From: Heliocybe sulcata
Taxonomy: Eukaryota > Basidiomycota > Agaricomycetes > Gloeophyllales > Gloeophyllaceae
DNA length: 64,000 bases
Assembly: GCA_004369045.1 (NCBI GenBank)
Contig: ML213518.1
Location: 604,591-668,590 of the forward strand
Reading direction: 5' to 3'
This document shows, piece after piece, positions 13,400-25,256 of the stretch. The position numbers and the translations under genes are program-made. Each line of letters opens with the position of its first letter. The first letter of the stretch is position 1. The notes beneath the pieces were generated by a model, which had not been told where the DNA came from, made no database searches, and worked only from the letters and a program-made list of their open reading frames with translations.

Positions 13400-15323
13400 A
13401 TGACACTCGCGCTGAAAGCTATCCCCCTCCCCTTGCTCTTGTATGTTCTTGGAACCGTTGCCTCTTCGACGCCAGAGACATTCCATGAAGAGCTAACATT
13501 ACGACCTCTGCGGGATGGTAAAGTGATATCGCGGTTCTCGTTCAGTACGTTGCTGGGGGGAGCGATACCTCGAAATCCGGACGTACTCGACGCAGGAAAT
13601 ACACGTACGTCATTATCAAGTCTCTTCCTTCGTTGTTGAACTGACGGTCATTCCAGCCCAACACTACTCCCTGTTTCCTCTCGGCTTGGGACAAGTTCTC
13701 CGAGAGTACGCGGCCACGGAGCTTCACCTGTCGCTAAACTCTGGCAAATGGGAGTACGACCGCTGGGGCTACCCAGACGAACAAGAGGTCGGAACCGGGG
13801 CGCAGCTATGGGCATGGATAGGCGACGGCGGACAGGCCACGTGGGTACGCTGCACCTCCCCCATATCCTATTAACACCTCCCTCGCGCAGCGTAGACGAA
13901 CGATGGAAGGGGCTCCGAAACGCTCTCGCCGGCCTCTTCTGCGCCTCCATCGGCTCCCTCGACGACCAGCGCACAACCTCGCCCACGCTCGCCTTCGCAC
14001 CCGAGGGCGACCTCCCCGCATGGCCCCTCCCCCACCACCTCCGGCACGCGACGCTCCCGTCCGAAAACGTGTGCACCGAGAACCTGACGCCCTTCCTCAA
14101 GCTGCTCCCGTGCAAAGGCCTCTCCGGGCTCGCCAGCCTCCTGAACCCGCACCGCCTCTTCGACGCGGACTGGCACGGCATGAGCGTGCACGTCTCCTGG
14201 CGAGCACGCCGCGGCGTGGAGGTGCGGCTCGCTTTCCAGGCCGTGTTTGATCCGGTTCGGATGTCGACCGACAGGAAACGCGGTAAGCTCGGACAGAACC
14301 TCTCGGCCCGGCGCTTTGCTCACTCCATTCGCCCAGATTGGTCGCTGCAGTCGATCTTTGACAGGACCATCCCCAAAGCGTGTCCCATCGCCGAGTCTAG
14401 TCGGATAGCTGTCGAGCTTCCCAAGAATGAAGCCTACGCTGTTGATCCGCGTCCGACTAGCGTCCAGGACGGCGTCGCCGTCTATGACACATCACAGGGT
14501 AAGTCCCATCAGTTGTTTCATGGCCTGCGCCGACTTGTTTGGATCTTAGTGAATGATCTGGACGTATCTCTGCGATGGCCTCTCGAATCTGTCTTTAGCT
14601 ATCGTCAGTTCCCGTCATTCTATCCTCGTCTCCGAAGCTCATCCTACGGCAGCCTTGGACCACCCCGCCGAACCACTCAGTCAGGTTTCGGTGCAGCGCA
14701 CTCTGAAAGGCACCAGCCAATCTCGCGGCCAATTGTCGGTGTCAATAGCCAACAGTCTTCCGTCGGAGATCCAAGCCATCTATCTCGAAACGATGCCCTG
14801 GCACGTCCAATTTTACCTGCACACTCTCAAAATAGTCGTCGATGGCCAGGCACGCGGTACGTGCAGTCCGTCCGCCGAGGGCCAGCGATACTAAAATGCC
14901 GTATGATTTCCAGACGATCTGCTATCTGACATAGCGTACACGCCGCCGGAGCCGCACGGTCGCCCGGCACTGCTCGAGTCCGTCTTGACACTGCCGCCGA
15001 ACAGCACGACGCATCTCGACATGGAGGTGATGAAGTCATTCTTGCGCTATACCGAACACCCCCCGGACGCCCAGCGCGGGTGGGACTTGCCGCCAGCCGT
15101 TTTGGTCAACTTCACGCCCGGGGGAAGGAGACAGAGGCTCTACACGCGAACGCTCCTGGTCGATCTGGCAACCCCGGATTTCAGCATGCCGTACAACGTG
15201 ATCATCATGAGCTGCACGCTCATTGCGCTCACGTTTGGGATGGTGTTTAATTTGATGACGAGGAAGTTTGTGGTTGTGAGGCTAAAAAAGGGTGAGAAGG
15301 CGTCGAAAGAAAAGGCAGACTGA
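13400..15323 (+). CDS. GPI16: GPI transamidase component GPI16/PIG-T
   Basis: Seven exons: 13400-13604, 13657-13840, 13891-14282, 14337-14498, 14550-14603, 14653-14856, 14914-15323, for 536 aa. It is the luminal scaffold subunit of the ER GPI-transamidase that attaches GPI anchors to proteins. N-terminal signal peptide (LKAIPLPLLLYVLGTVASS), then the conserved LTLRPLRDGKVISRFSF, QHYSLFPLGLGQVLREYA, WGYPDEQEVGTGAQLW, ENLTPFLKLLPCKG, CPIAESSRIAVELPK, DPRPTSVQDGVAVYD, YLETMPWHVQFYLHTL and FLRYTEHPPDAQRGWDLPPA. One C-terminal transmembrane helix (VIIMSCTLIALTFGMVFNLM) is followed by a Lys-rich cytosolic tail. Introns are 49-57 nt. Exon 5 is only 54 nt; its placement is my inference from phase and from the VNDLDVSLRWPLESVFSY peptide it yields. 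Confidence 0.95.
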
Positions 15324-18300
15324 GGTTGTTGCTATACTGCAGTACGTGAGGATGACGCTATAGGTGAAACTGAGGTCTGAGCGCGTTCTATGCGTCATCT
15401 GCTCGCTGTGGCGGCGAGTGGGTCTTTGATTCAAGAATACAACCGGGGGCCGAAACATCTTCTTCCGGCTTTAATGAAGTGTCAAACACACTGTTTCAAG
15501 ACGAACGCGCCCCGGTTCTTGCCGGCTGGATAGCACGATACACCTCACGATAGGTGTATCTTTGGTATCGCACCCTGCAGCATCGACATGTACTATTACC
15601 GGAGCGGGTTGACCAGGCCGGTCACACGATGGTCACAATTGGACTTGGCGCGGCGTCTGTCACGGTCGACCTGGTGGTCCTTGCGCTAATAGGGCGGCAA
15701 AATATGATCCAGAATGTGTTGAATCAAGTATACGTGATGCTTCAGACCGCCGCAATTACTTACCGAACGATCTCTTCGACATCCTGCTGGTTTGGAGTTG
15801 TAGGTTTATTTTGCACGCACACGGGCCAAGTTGCATGGATGCAGCTTGGGGAGAAAGAGTGCTAGGAATATATTACCGATTAATCAATTAGATCGCATTG
15901 GTCAACCAATAGTACAAGTGATCTGGCAGCCGTCCGCGCCACAGGGGTGCTAGACGTCGGGGAGAGTCGGATGCTATAATGGAGAGCTCATGGCCCTAAA
16001 CCATATGGGATCACCTTGGAAGCTCACGGGACGGGACCGAACTCGGGCAGATTGGCAGCAGAGATACCATACATATACACCGAGGGTGTTGTGGCGTGTG
16101 ACGGCAGACTTCCAAGACCTCCGCGCGCCGCGTCCACCGCTTCTGATAGTAACTCGTAAAGTACTACAGTGCGCGAACGGCCTTTTCGACGCCTCGGCTA
16201 TGCCCGATACGGATTTTTTATATCACCTCATTTCCTCACTCTTTCGGCGTAGAAAAGATAGGAAACACAGTGTATTTAGATGTACTGCAACATGACACAG
16301 TCGATTTTACCGTAGCTGATAATATTTCTTGGCTCACCCGAAAATTTGAAACAAATAATGAAAAAATTGATTTTCTGGTCCTGGAGTCCCGGAAAAAGGC
16401 ATAAAATGTCAGAATTGGCATCTACAAGCCTCTACGCACTTCTCCTGAGCCTTGAGGGCAGCCAAAATTTCAGTGGCAGTCCTGACACACCGACACGATT
16501 TGTACTCCTTGACGGTGAATGCGGACTACTGTGCATATCCCGATGCTGTGCCTTGAAGTTGAACTCGCGATAACTGTGCAAATATCTTTAACTGTTGAGC
16601 CACAGCAAAATGTAACGAAACAATACTACTATCCTTGTCTACTGACTCAGCCACATTGGAATTTTCTGCCCAAAATTTGAAACAAAATAACTTTTTTTCT
16701 GAAAATGCAGGAACATGCATATTTTGCCTGGTTTCCTTCCTAAAATCAAAGGGCGGCCCGCGGCTATGCCGCGGGATGGCTGTGCGGAGGCGCCGTCACG
16801 GTCCTTCGCGCACTGTAGTCCGCCGGACCATCGCTCTATATCCGTAGGAGGTGCGATACGAGAGAACACCGTATACGCCTTCTCCCACCCGGCCACAAAA
16901 GGCGATTACACGCAGTCGAGGTGAACGCGCGCCGGCGCCATCAGAAAGAAGCCAGTTTCGTCAGCTCAGACGCAAGTTGCCTGATTGCTGTCCGATTCCT
17001 GGCGCGAGGTTTGCTTCCGAGAAACGACGACGCAGATTTGTGGGAAACGCCTCACATGACGCCGGCGCTTCTGCGGCTCGCAATTTGGGAGAAACGACGC
17101 GCAACATGTGCTCGGCGGAAGCCAGCCTGCACTGCTTCCCATTATTAAGTGCTGTGGCTCGGCGCGATTAACCCCAGTAACTGGCCATTGTTCTTCGAAA
17201 TCGCATAATTATAAAGGTCCTGCTCTTCCGGGGTGTCGTCTCATCTCGCCTTCGACCCTCCCAATCCGCATCACCCTATTTTCCCAGCCGAGTCATCTGC
17301 TGTCTTAACTCCTTATCCCAACGCACGTACCCCCCCGCTTTCTCCTCCAACCCTCCATACTCAGCATACCAATAAGCCGTAACAACATGTGCCAACAAGT
17401 CGCGTACGTGACGCCCGCTTCTCACCGGGGGATCGTACTGACCTCCCTTCAAGTGAAGGAACCCGATGGACAAAATGCGGGGTGCATGCCCTTCCTTTGC
17501 CATATCACTCACGGAATGCTGACCTCTTCTCAAGCATTTCCAGAGACACCTCGTCGTCGCAATCATGGACTGCAGCTCCAGCCGGTGCGAACGCAGCCTC
17601 CGCCACCCCTCGACTTGCAAGAGCTCAAACTGCCTCAGAGTGTGTCCCCCCGTCCATCTTCCTCTATACCCTTTGACGTCCGCACCAGAACTTTGGCACC
17701 GAGGTCCAGAAAGACATCGACGCCGTCGACGAATACTGCTGGGCATGTCGAGCAGCAGCTGCAAAACGCCAAAAATGAAGTCCTCGGCGTGTTGTCCACG
17801 AATGTAACCGTACGCCTGCGCACCTCTTGTCCATTATCCCACTCCCACTGTATCATCACCCACACTGTCTCCCTCTCCCTACCTTAGCCTGTAATACACC
17901 AGCATAATGTCAGCGCCCATCATTGTCCTGAATGTTGGAGCCAGCGACCACACGAGATCACATGAACCCAGATGCCACGACGGCCAAAAATACACATGTG
18001 CCCACATGAGATGACACCATGCGCGGTCAGCTGATCCAACCCCGGCCAACATGGCGTAACCTCCTTGCTCCAGAAGGCATCGGATTTGCCATGCCAAACT
18101 GTCAGCAGAAGGCGCACGACCTTCGCGGTATTCAGAAGCAAGCTGGTGTTATCGCATCCCGCGCCATAGAAGGTTTAGGATCAGCCATGGTTCACAGCAA
18201 TAAGGAACCAGAGTGCAGGCGTACCCGAAACGCGATCGATCCTCGAAGCGCGCCAGTCACGGCAGCTATACCTCGTCCGAGCTAAACGCGTCCATCTCGA

Positions 18301-19312
18301 TCGTTGGGACTAGGACTAGGGACCTCATACGTGCCATGGATACACGAGGCTGGAGAACGAATACGCCGATGGACGCGGACTTAAAAGCTGGTAATAATAC
18401 TAGCAGCTGACGACGGGATGCACGTTCTTGGAGTCCGAGTGAAAGGCGCAATTGAGAACAAGACTGATGAGTTCGCATGACGAACCGGAACTTCGTCCGC
18501 CCGTCGGGTCTCGAGGAAACAGATCCGACGCAAGTGATTCCATTAGGGTCATGCTCCTCCAGAGTCCATTATTGATCGTACCATGCAATAAAATCACGAC
18601 ACCTACGGCGATATCAGAGACTCGTTTTAGCCAGAAATCCGAGACGTACCCCGCCGTAGCGATTGGCAATCGAGATACCTGAAACGGACAATGAGTGTAA
18701 AGCGATTAGACATAGTATGAGGAACGTGGCGCCGCCTCTTAAAATGCCGAGTCCCAGCTGTCTAGCATAGGTGCAGAATACTCCTGCGGCCACGACTCAC
18801 ACGAAACCACGAGCGAGCGAGCCAGTCGCGGTGTATGCGCCAGCTTCACGGGCCTAAAGTGGATCCAATGACTTCTTCAGCAAAGGACGACCATCGGGCG
18901 GAGATTGCGACCCGAGCTGTGTAAATCAAGCATTTCTCAGAGATCCATGGGACGGAGCATGCAAGATCCGCGTCCATCTAAAACCGATGACGGCCTGCGC
19001 GCTATAGTGAATGTCATAGACTGTCTGCCGAGTATCTCACGATCCGAGGTGCAAACAGGTTCCTAGAGCAAGAATATATCAGTTCAATACAGCGTTCTCT
19101 CGCGGTCGGGGCGACTTACTAGATGGGGCGTGACACCCAGTGCTCTTGGATCGCCCAGGTTTCGGGGCAGGAGTGGTTGGCTTCCAGGGTACTAAGGCTG
19201 GGAAATGGAGAATACAGCACTTGCCAGTAAAGAGAATCTATCATTCGAGCTCGCTCCGGTATACATGTTCGCTGTAGCTCCTTGTCTCTACTCCGCCGTC
19301 CAACTCCGGTCT
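15324..19312. other. Long gene-free stretch
   Basis: No gene is supported over about 4 kb. A 162-codon minus-strand frame at 17276-17764 and a companion frame at 17635-17865 have no recognisable domain; I could not join them into a convincing product. An AT-rich patch at 16250-16760 is described separately. The rest shows only short overlapping frames. Confidence 0.4.
16336..16760. repeat. AT-rich patch with a repeated AAAATTTGAAACAAA motif
   Basis: The motif AAAATTTGAAACAAA followed by (A)TAA occurs at about 16341 and again at about 16671 in the same orientation, each followed within a few bases by an A/T run and a TTTTCTG or TTTCTGAAAA segment. The block is clearly more AT-rich than the flanking sequence. 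This looks like a relic of an inserted element, but no terminal repeats or target duplication were identified. Confidence 0.4.
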
Positions 19313-19770
19313 CTAATGGGCGTGGTTCTTGTGGTACTCTAGCCCAACGGTTTAGTACCCCAGGTAGATTCCGGCGGACTATAAACTCACTCAAGTGCAC
19401 TGGTACAGCAGAGTCAGCTGAATTATCCGTGATATAGGATAGACAGAGTCATGCTCACTGTTATAGTCGATCGTGTACCCGATCCCAAAAAGCCCAAAGA
19501 TCAGAGCCAATACAGGCTTGCCAGAGGCGTTCTTGCCATTAAAGTACCGTTCCTTGATGCTGAACGCCGAGGGCGGGGGAGCGGGTCCTTTAGGCAACTT
19601 TGAGTAGAACTGGACTAGGGGTGCCAGACCAGCGCCTTGGCCCGAAGACTTTGAATGTCTCAGCCTTCCGTGTCGTTATGCGTGCACGCTTTACTCACTA
19701 GGATAGAGGGAGTTGCGACTTTTGGAGGGACGAGGCCCCCGAGCTGGCGGCGGACGAGCGAGGCGTGCAT
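19313..19770 (-). CDS. ATP17: Mitochondrial F1Fo ATP synthase subunit f
   Basis: Four exons: 19699-19770, 19459-19648, 19391-19399 and 19313-19338, total 98 aa. Subunit f is a small single-pass Fo subunit in the inner mitochondrial membrane. The model gives GGLVPPKVATPS, then QGAGLAPLVQFYSKLPKGP, then SIKERYFNGKNASGKPVLA, a transmembrane segment (LALIFGLFGIGYTIDY) and the family-typical C-terminus NMHLKYHKNHAH. Introns are 50, 59 and 52 nt, all GT-AG. The third exon is only nine nucleotides (TGCACTTGA); without it and the 26-nt last exon the tail would not match the family. The ATG at 19770 is chosen because it starts the conserved N-terminus; the frame is open further upstream. Confidence 0.92.
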
Positions 19771-20973
19771 GGTGTATCGGTTTGCGTATAGCGGAGCGTC
19801 CGGAACGTCTGCGACAACGACCGCGGTGTTTGTTCCGGCTTTGTCCGTATTTGTTTGGCGTAAATAATCCGCCACATCAACTTCAGGCGCGAAGGTCCTC
19901 TCTGACTTCTATTGCTTCGTGCAGATATGCAAGGCTCTCTCTTGGCAGCGCTTTATTTGGGCAGTCCTCTACTATACCTGTTTTTGAAGCTCTGGATAAT
20001 CAGCCTCATCGGAACCGCTGGCGCTGCTTCTCATTGTGCTGATCCAAGTGTGAATATGTATATCGTGTGGTTCAGAACGACCATTACCGACTGACTCGGC
20101 CTCTCTCAGTCGAACCGAACTGCACCCCTCCTGGAATTCCCTTTGAACGAGACCATGGTGCGCACTACAAGGTTTCTGACATCAATATCAGATGCGCGAG
20201 AGTCAAGTTGGTCATACTATCGCATGTTTGGCCCTGAATCTGTGGCTGTTTACTCTCGGTTTGCTTCCAGTATGACTACACGGTCATGGAAGGGGTCAAT
20301 GTTCGGAACATGTCTCGGAGGACTGGTCCGTGCACACTCATAACGTCTCTATCTCTTGATTGCAGGGCCGCTTCAGAACTTGAAGCTTGCTACAGGAAGC
20401 AGCATGTTTCCTGTGCTCTTCCACGTTGTTTGCTCTTAATGACACGTCTCTCTCGCTGTATAGCATTCTTCACCGCAACTAGTCTTCGCGCCTCTATCGA
20501 AGATGCGACCCTTAAGCTTGTTCGACAAGTCAAAGCAACGCATCGCATTAACCCCGGCATTCCACAAAGATAAGCTACTTCCAATATAGCGGACCATCAA
20601 CAGCTTTGCATCATGGCAGGCTTCCGCCTTAGCCTCGCGCTAACTGTGGACACCTGTGACTGTTCTGTTCCTTGTGCATGATTCCGATTTTGCCCGAGGA
20701 AGTTCGATGTAATGTTGGATGTGTGATTACACGGTAGCTCGGAGGAAGAGTGGACGTGGAAGTCCCTGAGTATGATTAAGAGGGAAGTCCTTCCATCCTT
20801 GATATGAAGCAGGACTGCAATTCCGCGTGAAGTCCTAGAGCATTGCACGAGCATGGAGCATAGAGACTTCTGGATGATCTTGTCGGTAGCTGGGAATATC
20901 TCGCAGATAAGGTAGCAAATGCCGCTACATACTCCGCACGAGTACGAAGGGCGCCGAGAAACATATCGTTGCT
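19771..20973. other. Intergenic region between ATP17 and HIS1
   Basis: Contains the ATP17 promoter and the HIS1 3' flank. Only short frames with no recognisable domain; nothing else is supported. Confidence 0.4.
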
Positions 20974-22101
20974 CTAAACTCTACAATTATCAAGGTTGAA
21001 TATCAACACATCCTCTGCTCCGATCCTGACAAGCTCATCCATAACCAACGCCACTCTCCCCTTCTCCACCATCGCACTAACAGCCAACCAATTTTCGTCC
21101 TCCAGCGGGCTGATCGTCGGCGCCCGCCGTCCGGGCGTGACCGCGCTTGCAGCGCGCAGCTTTTCCCGAGGAATATTGTACTCGCAAACGACGTACCGTC
21201 CAGCGGCAATGACACCGGCGATGCGTGAGGTGATGAGATTAATGAGAGAGACATGTTCTTGGCGTTTGGGAGAGTTGGCTTTAATAAGAACGGCTTCGGT
21301 CTGGAGGATAGTGGAGATGGCGTGCAGGCCTGCTGCACGCATCGTGTCGCCCGACTCAACGAGATCCACTATGTGTGGCATCAGTACAGGTATAAGTAAT
21401 AAGCCTACGGAGCGTACGCACCAATACCATCTGCAAGTCCCAGCGCGCAAGCAGCCTCCACACTCCCGCTCACGTACTCGATCTTCGTTCGGTCCTCTCC
21501 CATCAAGTTTCTGCTATCATCAATTTTCCCAAAATACTCCCCAGCCAGCACCTCAAAACTCGTAACGACTCTTTTCCCCGCGAGATCTTCCACCGACTTG
21601 ACCGACCCCGCCTCTGGCACTTGCACCTGCAGCGCGCATTTGCCGAAATTGAGCTGGAGGACTTCGGTAACGTGTTCCTCCATTTTGGCTTCGAGTATGA
21701 CATCGTGGCCGGTGATGCCCAGGTCGACGTTACCTTTGCCGACGAAAGAGGGGATGTCCGAGGCCGGAAGGAAGACTCTGTGCAGATATGAGCGGAGGCG
21801 ACGGAGTGAGGGTGTGTGTGACGAACAGTGCCATGGGGTGGTTCTTCACTAGACACACATCTAATCTGTGATGCCTTCGAAATTGGATATCAGCACCTGT
21901 ATAGGTGTTTCCGTGCGCCGTCAACGATTAACGGGACTTATGAACGAGTCGTACCGGCAAGGAGTTCGAGGCATTTTTCGTGCAATCGTCCTATCACAAA
22001 TACTTAGCATCACAATCCGTTATAATAAGCTTGTGTCGCGCACCTTTCTTAGGGATCGCGAATAATAAGCGTCCATCCAGAGATTCCGCGTCTGAGCGCA
22101 T
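20974..22101 (-). CDS. HIS1: ATP phosphoribosyltransferase (histidine biosynthesis, step 1)
   Basis: Condenses ATP and PRPP to phosphoribosyl-ATP, the first and feedback-regulated step of histidine synthesis. Five exons: 22044-22101, 21955-21990, 21827-21896, 21422-21777, 20974-21368, for 304 aa (yeast His1 is 297). The N-terminus RLLFAIPKKGRLHEKCLELL begins the catalytic domain; then GADIQFRRHHRLDVCLVKN, VFLPASDIPSFVGKGNVDLG, TGHDVILEAK, and the PRPP-binding region DGIVDLVESGDTMRAAGL. The C-terminal third carries the regulatory ACT-like domain (SAVTPGRRAPTISPL to the end), so this is the long, histidine-inhibited form. Introns are 49-58 nt. Exon 2 is only 36 nt. The start at 22101 gives MRSDAESLDG before the conserved block. 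Confidence 0.95.
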
Positions 22102-23414
22102 CAAAGGTCGTCAGATTTTGCTACGGGGGCGAAGAAGACGTACTCATGGCTAAGTCCCTTCTCTATCCGCTAGATATGCCTGACGGCGGGGCCCAGTAAG
22201 TGATAGAATACGATTCGGACGCTTTGTCCGAGTCATTCGAAAAGTGCATGCTAGCCTTCTATTTGCGGATTTGCCTAAACATCTATAGCCGGTCCACCTT
22301 TCCCGGGACTCGGAGACCTTCCCTGTGTTATAGGTCCGGCGTATTGCCGAGCTCAGTGCCGGACCGGTGCCCGTCGCCGTGTCGTCGTCCGAACCACAAC
22401 CCACAAGACAGAATCCTCCATAGTGCCCTCAGCAAGTTTCCTCTAGGCAAGGTGACCATTTGATTTGGGTTATTATATACCAACTCTTTAAAATCTACAC
22501 CGATATCTCTTGTTTCAGGGACTCCGCACCGTTGCTCGTCCAGCTGTCAACGTTTGACAATGAGTCGGTTGAGGAGCCAGGCTGTACGTGTACTGCTTTA
22601 TGATTCGTCTTTCTGCCACACATATGACGACTAATAGTGCCACAGTACTCTCATATCTGAAGATCTACAGGCTGTGAACATGGATCACTGCAGCACTGCA
22701 ACGGACGCTGGACGGTCTCTCCAAGTCTTCCATCGAAAGACCTTCTAGACACTGTGGTTCCTTCCAAACTCGACGCTGCAACATCTGGCCCTATTACCTC
22801 TCGGCTCAGCATCCCATCTGATAAGCTGGAAGTCGGCTTTAGATATTCTAAGTTCTTCACCTGCGGTGTTGACTGAGCACGATAGTAAACTCGTCCTCGT
22901 TCAGTACCGCAGGGAAAACCCTAGTATACCACATAAGAGCAAGGCAATGCGCCAAATCTCAGCCTGGCGCTAATTTTACGCTTGCTGTGAATGCGACTAC
23001 GATGATAGTGTGTAATGGTGAAGACGCACTGTCCGAAGCAGCAAGATCTCAAACCGAATACATCGAAGTCCGTTCCCCGCCACCCCTGTCGCTTCGCTCC
23101 TTGTCACGGCGTCGAAGGTCTCCCAGAATGAAGAGATATACCCTGCATTCCAGTTCCCCATGGAACGCTGCCGGTTCCCGAGTATTTTCGCGCCTCCGTA
23201 AGGATGGCGCTTTCCAATCGCGAGAAGCTATTCATGCCTCGGCCACGGCCTAGTATTCCAAGCCTCACCATGCGCCTGATTCGATGGTCATTCGGCAGAG
23301 CCTATGCGCTCCCCGGTATAGCCGCTTGTTTGCTCGTGTGTATCCTGTGGTAAGGAACTTACGATATATCTCAGGCCTACAAACGCCCTCCTTGCCTGCA
23401 CCTCCCGCTCGAAA
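22102..23414. other. Gene-free stretch
   Basis: HIS1 promoter side and upstream region of the second GGPP-synthetase-like gene. Short frames only; no gene supported. Confidence 0.4.
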
Positions 23415-24768
23415 ATGTCCCGTCCCCGCGGTCGCGGATACTATTCTGGTGCTACCGGACGCTCGACATGGTCCCCTGCTGTGAATATTCCGAGACGAGA
23501 CTTTCACGACGGTCTCGGATCGAAAGCGATCAAGGTCTTGAGCGAGCCTCCCTCAGGATCAGCCGTAGAGGACGTTGAAATCGCCAACCTCGAATACTTA
23601 GCTTCTTATAACTGGGTAGAAGCCCGGACACCCACAATCATCGTCCCCGGTATATCCTGAGCTCTACTTCGTGAGGCTATATCTGACTGCTGACTTGATA
23701 GGGTCGCCTCGGGAGTGGATTGAACGACCGCTACCGTTCAAAGTCGAACGAGACAGCGGGCTTCTTTTCGTAGACCAGAACGGTTTCCGAGTCCCCAATG
23801 CCACCCTTCTTCCGCTATTCAAGGCAGTCGATATCGTAGACGAAGAAACCGGACGACCGGCCTTCGACTGGTCCTCCGTTGACTTCGTCACCGATAGGAA
23901 CGGTCTGAGGAAGCTACTACGCTGGATCAATGGCACTGCAGACAAAAATTTTAGGATCGATATGCAGCTCGCAGGAGGGAAGACTGTGTTGCTGAACAGG
24001 TGGGAGGAGGCTACTCAAGAAAATTCCAAAGGCGCCTTTGGTTTCGGATTTGAGAAGGCTACCACAGAGCCTGCGCCTGGTTGTGAGAGAAGCACCGGCC
24101 ATCATAGGATCGTCACTTATGTACGTCTACTTGCCTAGACGAGATTATTCGATCTGACCACCGTGTTCCAGGACTTCAACGGCCTCAAAATGGTAGTCCG
24201 CTTCGAAGTCGATGCCTGTCTCCCACCTCCAACCACTGCCCGCGCCTCTACCTCGCGCTCAGCGGCACCCACCAACCTTGACGACTTAGCGGACACTCTC
24301 AGTGGTCTCAACATCCGTGCCAAGCCGCAGGCCTCGAAGACGACGAGGGACTCGTCTGGGATTGATATAATCCATGCAGGCTCTGCCGATATTGCCCAAG
24401 ACCGCATCATCGAGCTGACCACCCGGTCTGAAAAGAATGTGGGCACGTTCGACTGGGTCAATCAGTATCCGCAGCTGTTCCTCTCCGAGACGCTGCACCA
24501 CTACCTCGGAGTGCATGTCGGCGGCAGGTTCACTGACGTAGTGAAGCGAAAGCTGCATACTCCTGGCATGCGTGAAATCGACAGACAGGCGAAGGCGAGC
24601 TTCGGGAGGCTGCGGAAGGTATTGAAGGAGATCCAAGATGCAGTTATTGCTAGCGGGGAGCGGGGCAGACTGACTCTCTTGTGCGAGGGTGGCACTCTGA
24701 AGGTCTTCAAGCGGAAGCTCCCTGACGAGTGCATCCCAGAGGACATCATGAGACGGTTCGAAAATTGA
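23415..24768 (+). CDS. Fungal 'GGPP synthetase-like' family protein, copy 2
   Basis: Three exons: 23415-23649, 23702-24120, 24172-24768, for 416 aa. It starts with a Gly/Arg-rich head (MSRPRGRGYYSGATGRS), then LASYNWVEARTPTIIVPGSP, a LFKAVDIVDEETG segment, SVDFVTDRNGLRKLLRWING, NFRIDMQLAGGKTVLLNRWE, PGCERSTGHHRIVTYDF, NGLKMVVRFEVDACLPPP, a low-complexity linker and a Lys/Arg-rich C-terminal region. It is the better-preserved member of the pair with 1146-2608, sharing both intron positions. Members of this fungal family carry a historic label of geranylgeranyl pyrophosphate synthetase, unsupported here because the aspartate-rich motifs are absent. The alternating beta/helix pattern suggests a globular nucleic-acid- or ligand-binding protein, but that is speculation; function unknown. 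Confidence 0.88.
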
Positions 24769-25256
24769 TGGACGTTGAGCTGCCGTTCCAGACTCGTCTG
24801 GACTGTTGGACTAGTTCCTTGCCTAGCGCTCATAGGCCTTTTACTCATGCCAGTATAATCGTCTTGTATTTCAGCTTGCTATCCGCGTCTCCATCTTCAG
24901 TAGTTCCTGTACAATCTCTCACCCATGTCTGTTGCCCCATGTCTGTTGCAATGGCTGTGTACGATAGTCCTCAATGTTAGTGTGTTATCATTATCATATC
25001 AACGCCTTCCAATTCAAAATATTCCATACATGTTAATATGAAGACTCCCTTGCAGTACGTAGAGTACTGCAGCACTATTGTGCGCAGCGAAATACTCACG
25101 AGTTGCATACGTTATCGAGCGAGACGAGAATACCCGAGACTTTTCTAGCAAACCCATCAATATCCTATTTGACTCGCACTCCAGCCGCCTTAAACATCTT
25201 TCCTATGACAACAACGTGCGTGAGACTAATTGTCTTCCAGTAGATCGCCTACTGCC
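24769..25256. other. Convergent intergenic region
   Basis: Lies between the 3' ends of the 23.4-kb gene and the sedolisin gene. It contains a perfect inverted repeat, TGCAGTAC-GTAGA-GTACTGCA at 25051-25071, which could form a short hairpin between the two converging transcripts. Confidence 0.5.

Noticed and set aside
15554-15865. Plus-strand frame with a hydrophobic core downstream of GPI16
   Set aside because: No homology seen and no promoter; too weak to call.
17276-17887. Minus-strand frames of 162 and 76 codons
   Set aside because: Frames overlap in different phases and no pair of splice sites joins them into a product with a family I recognise.
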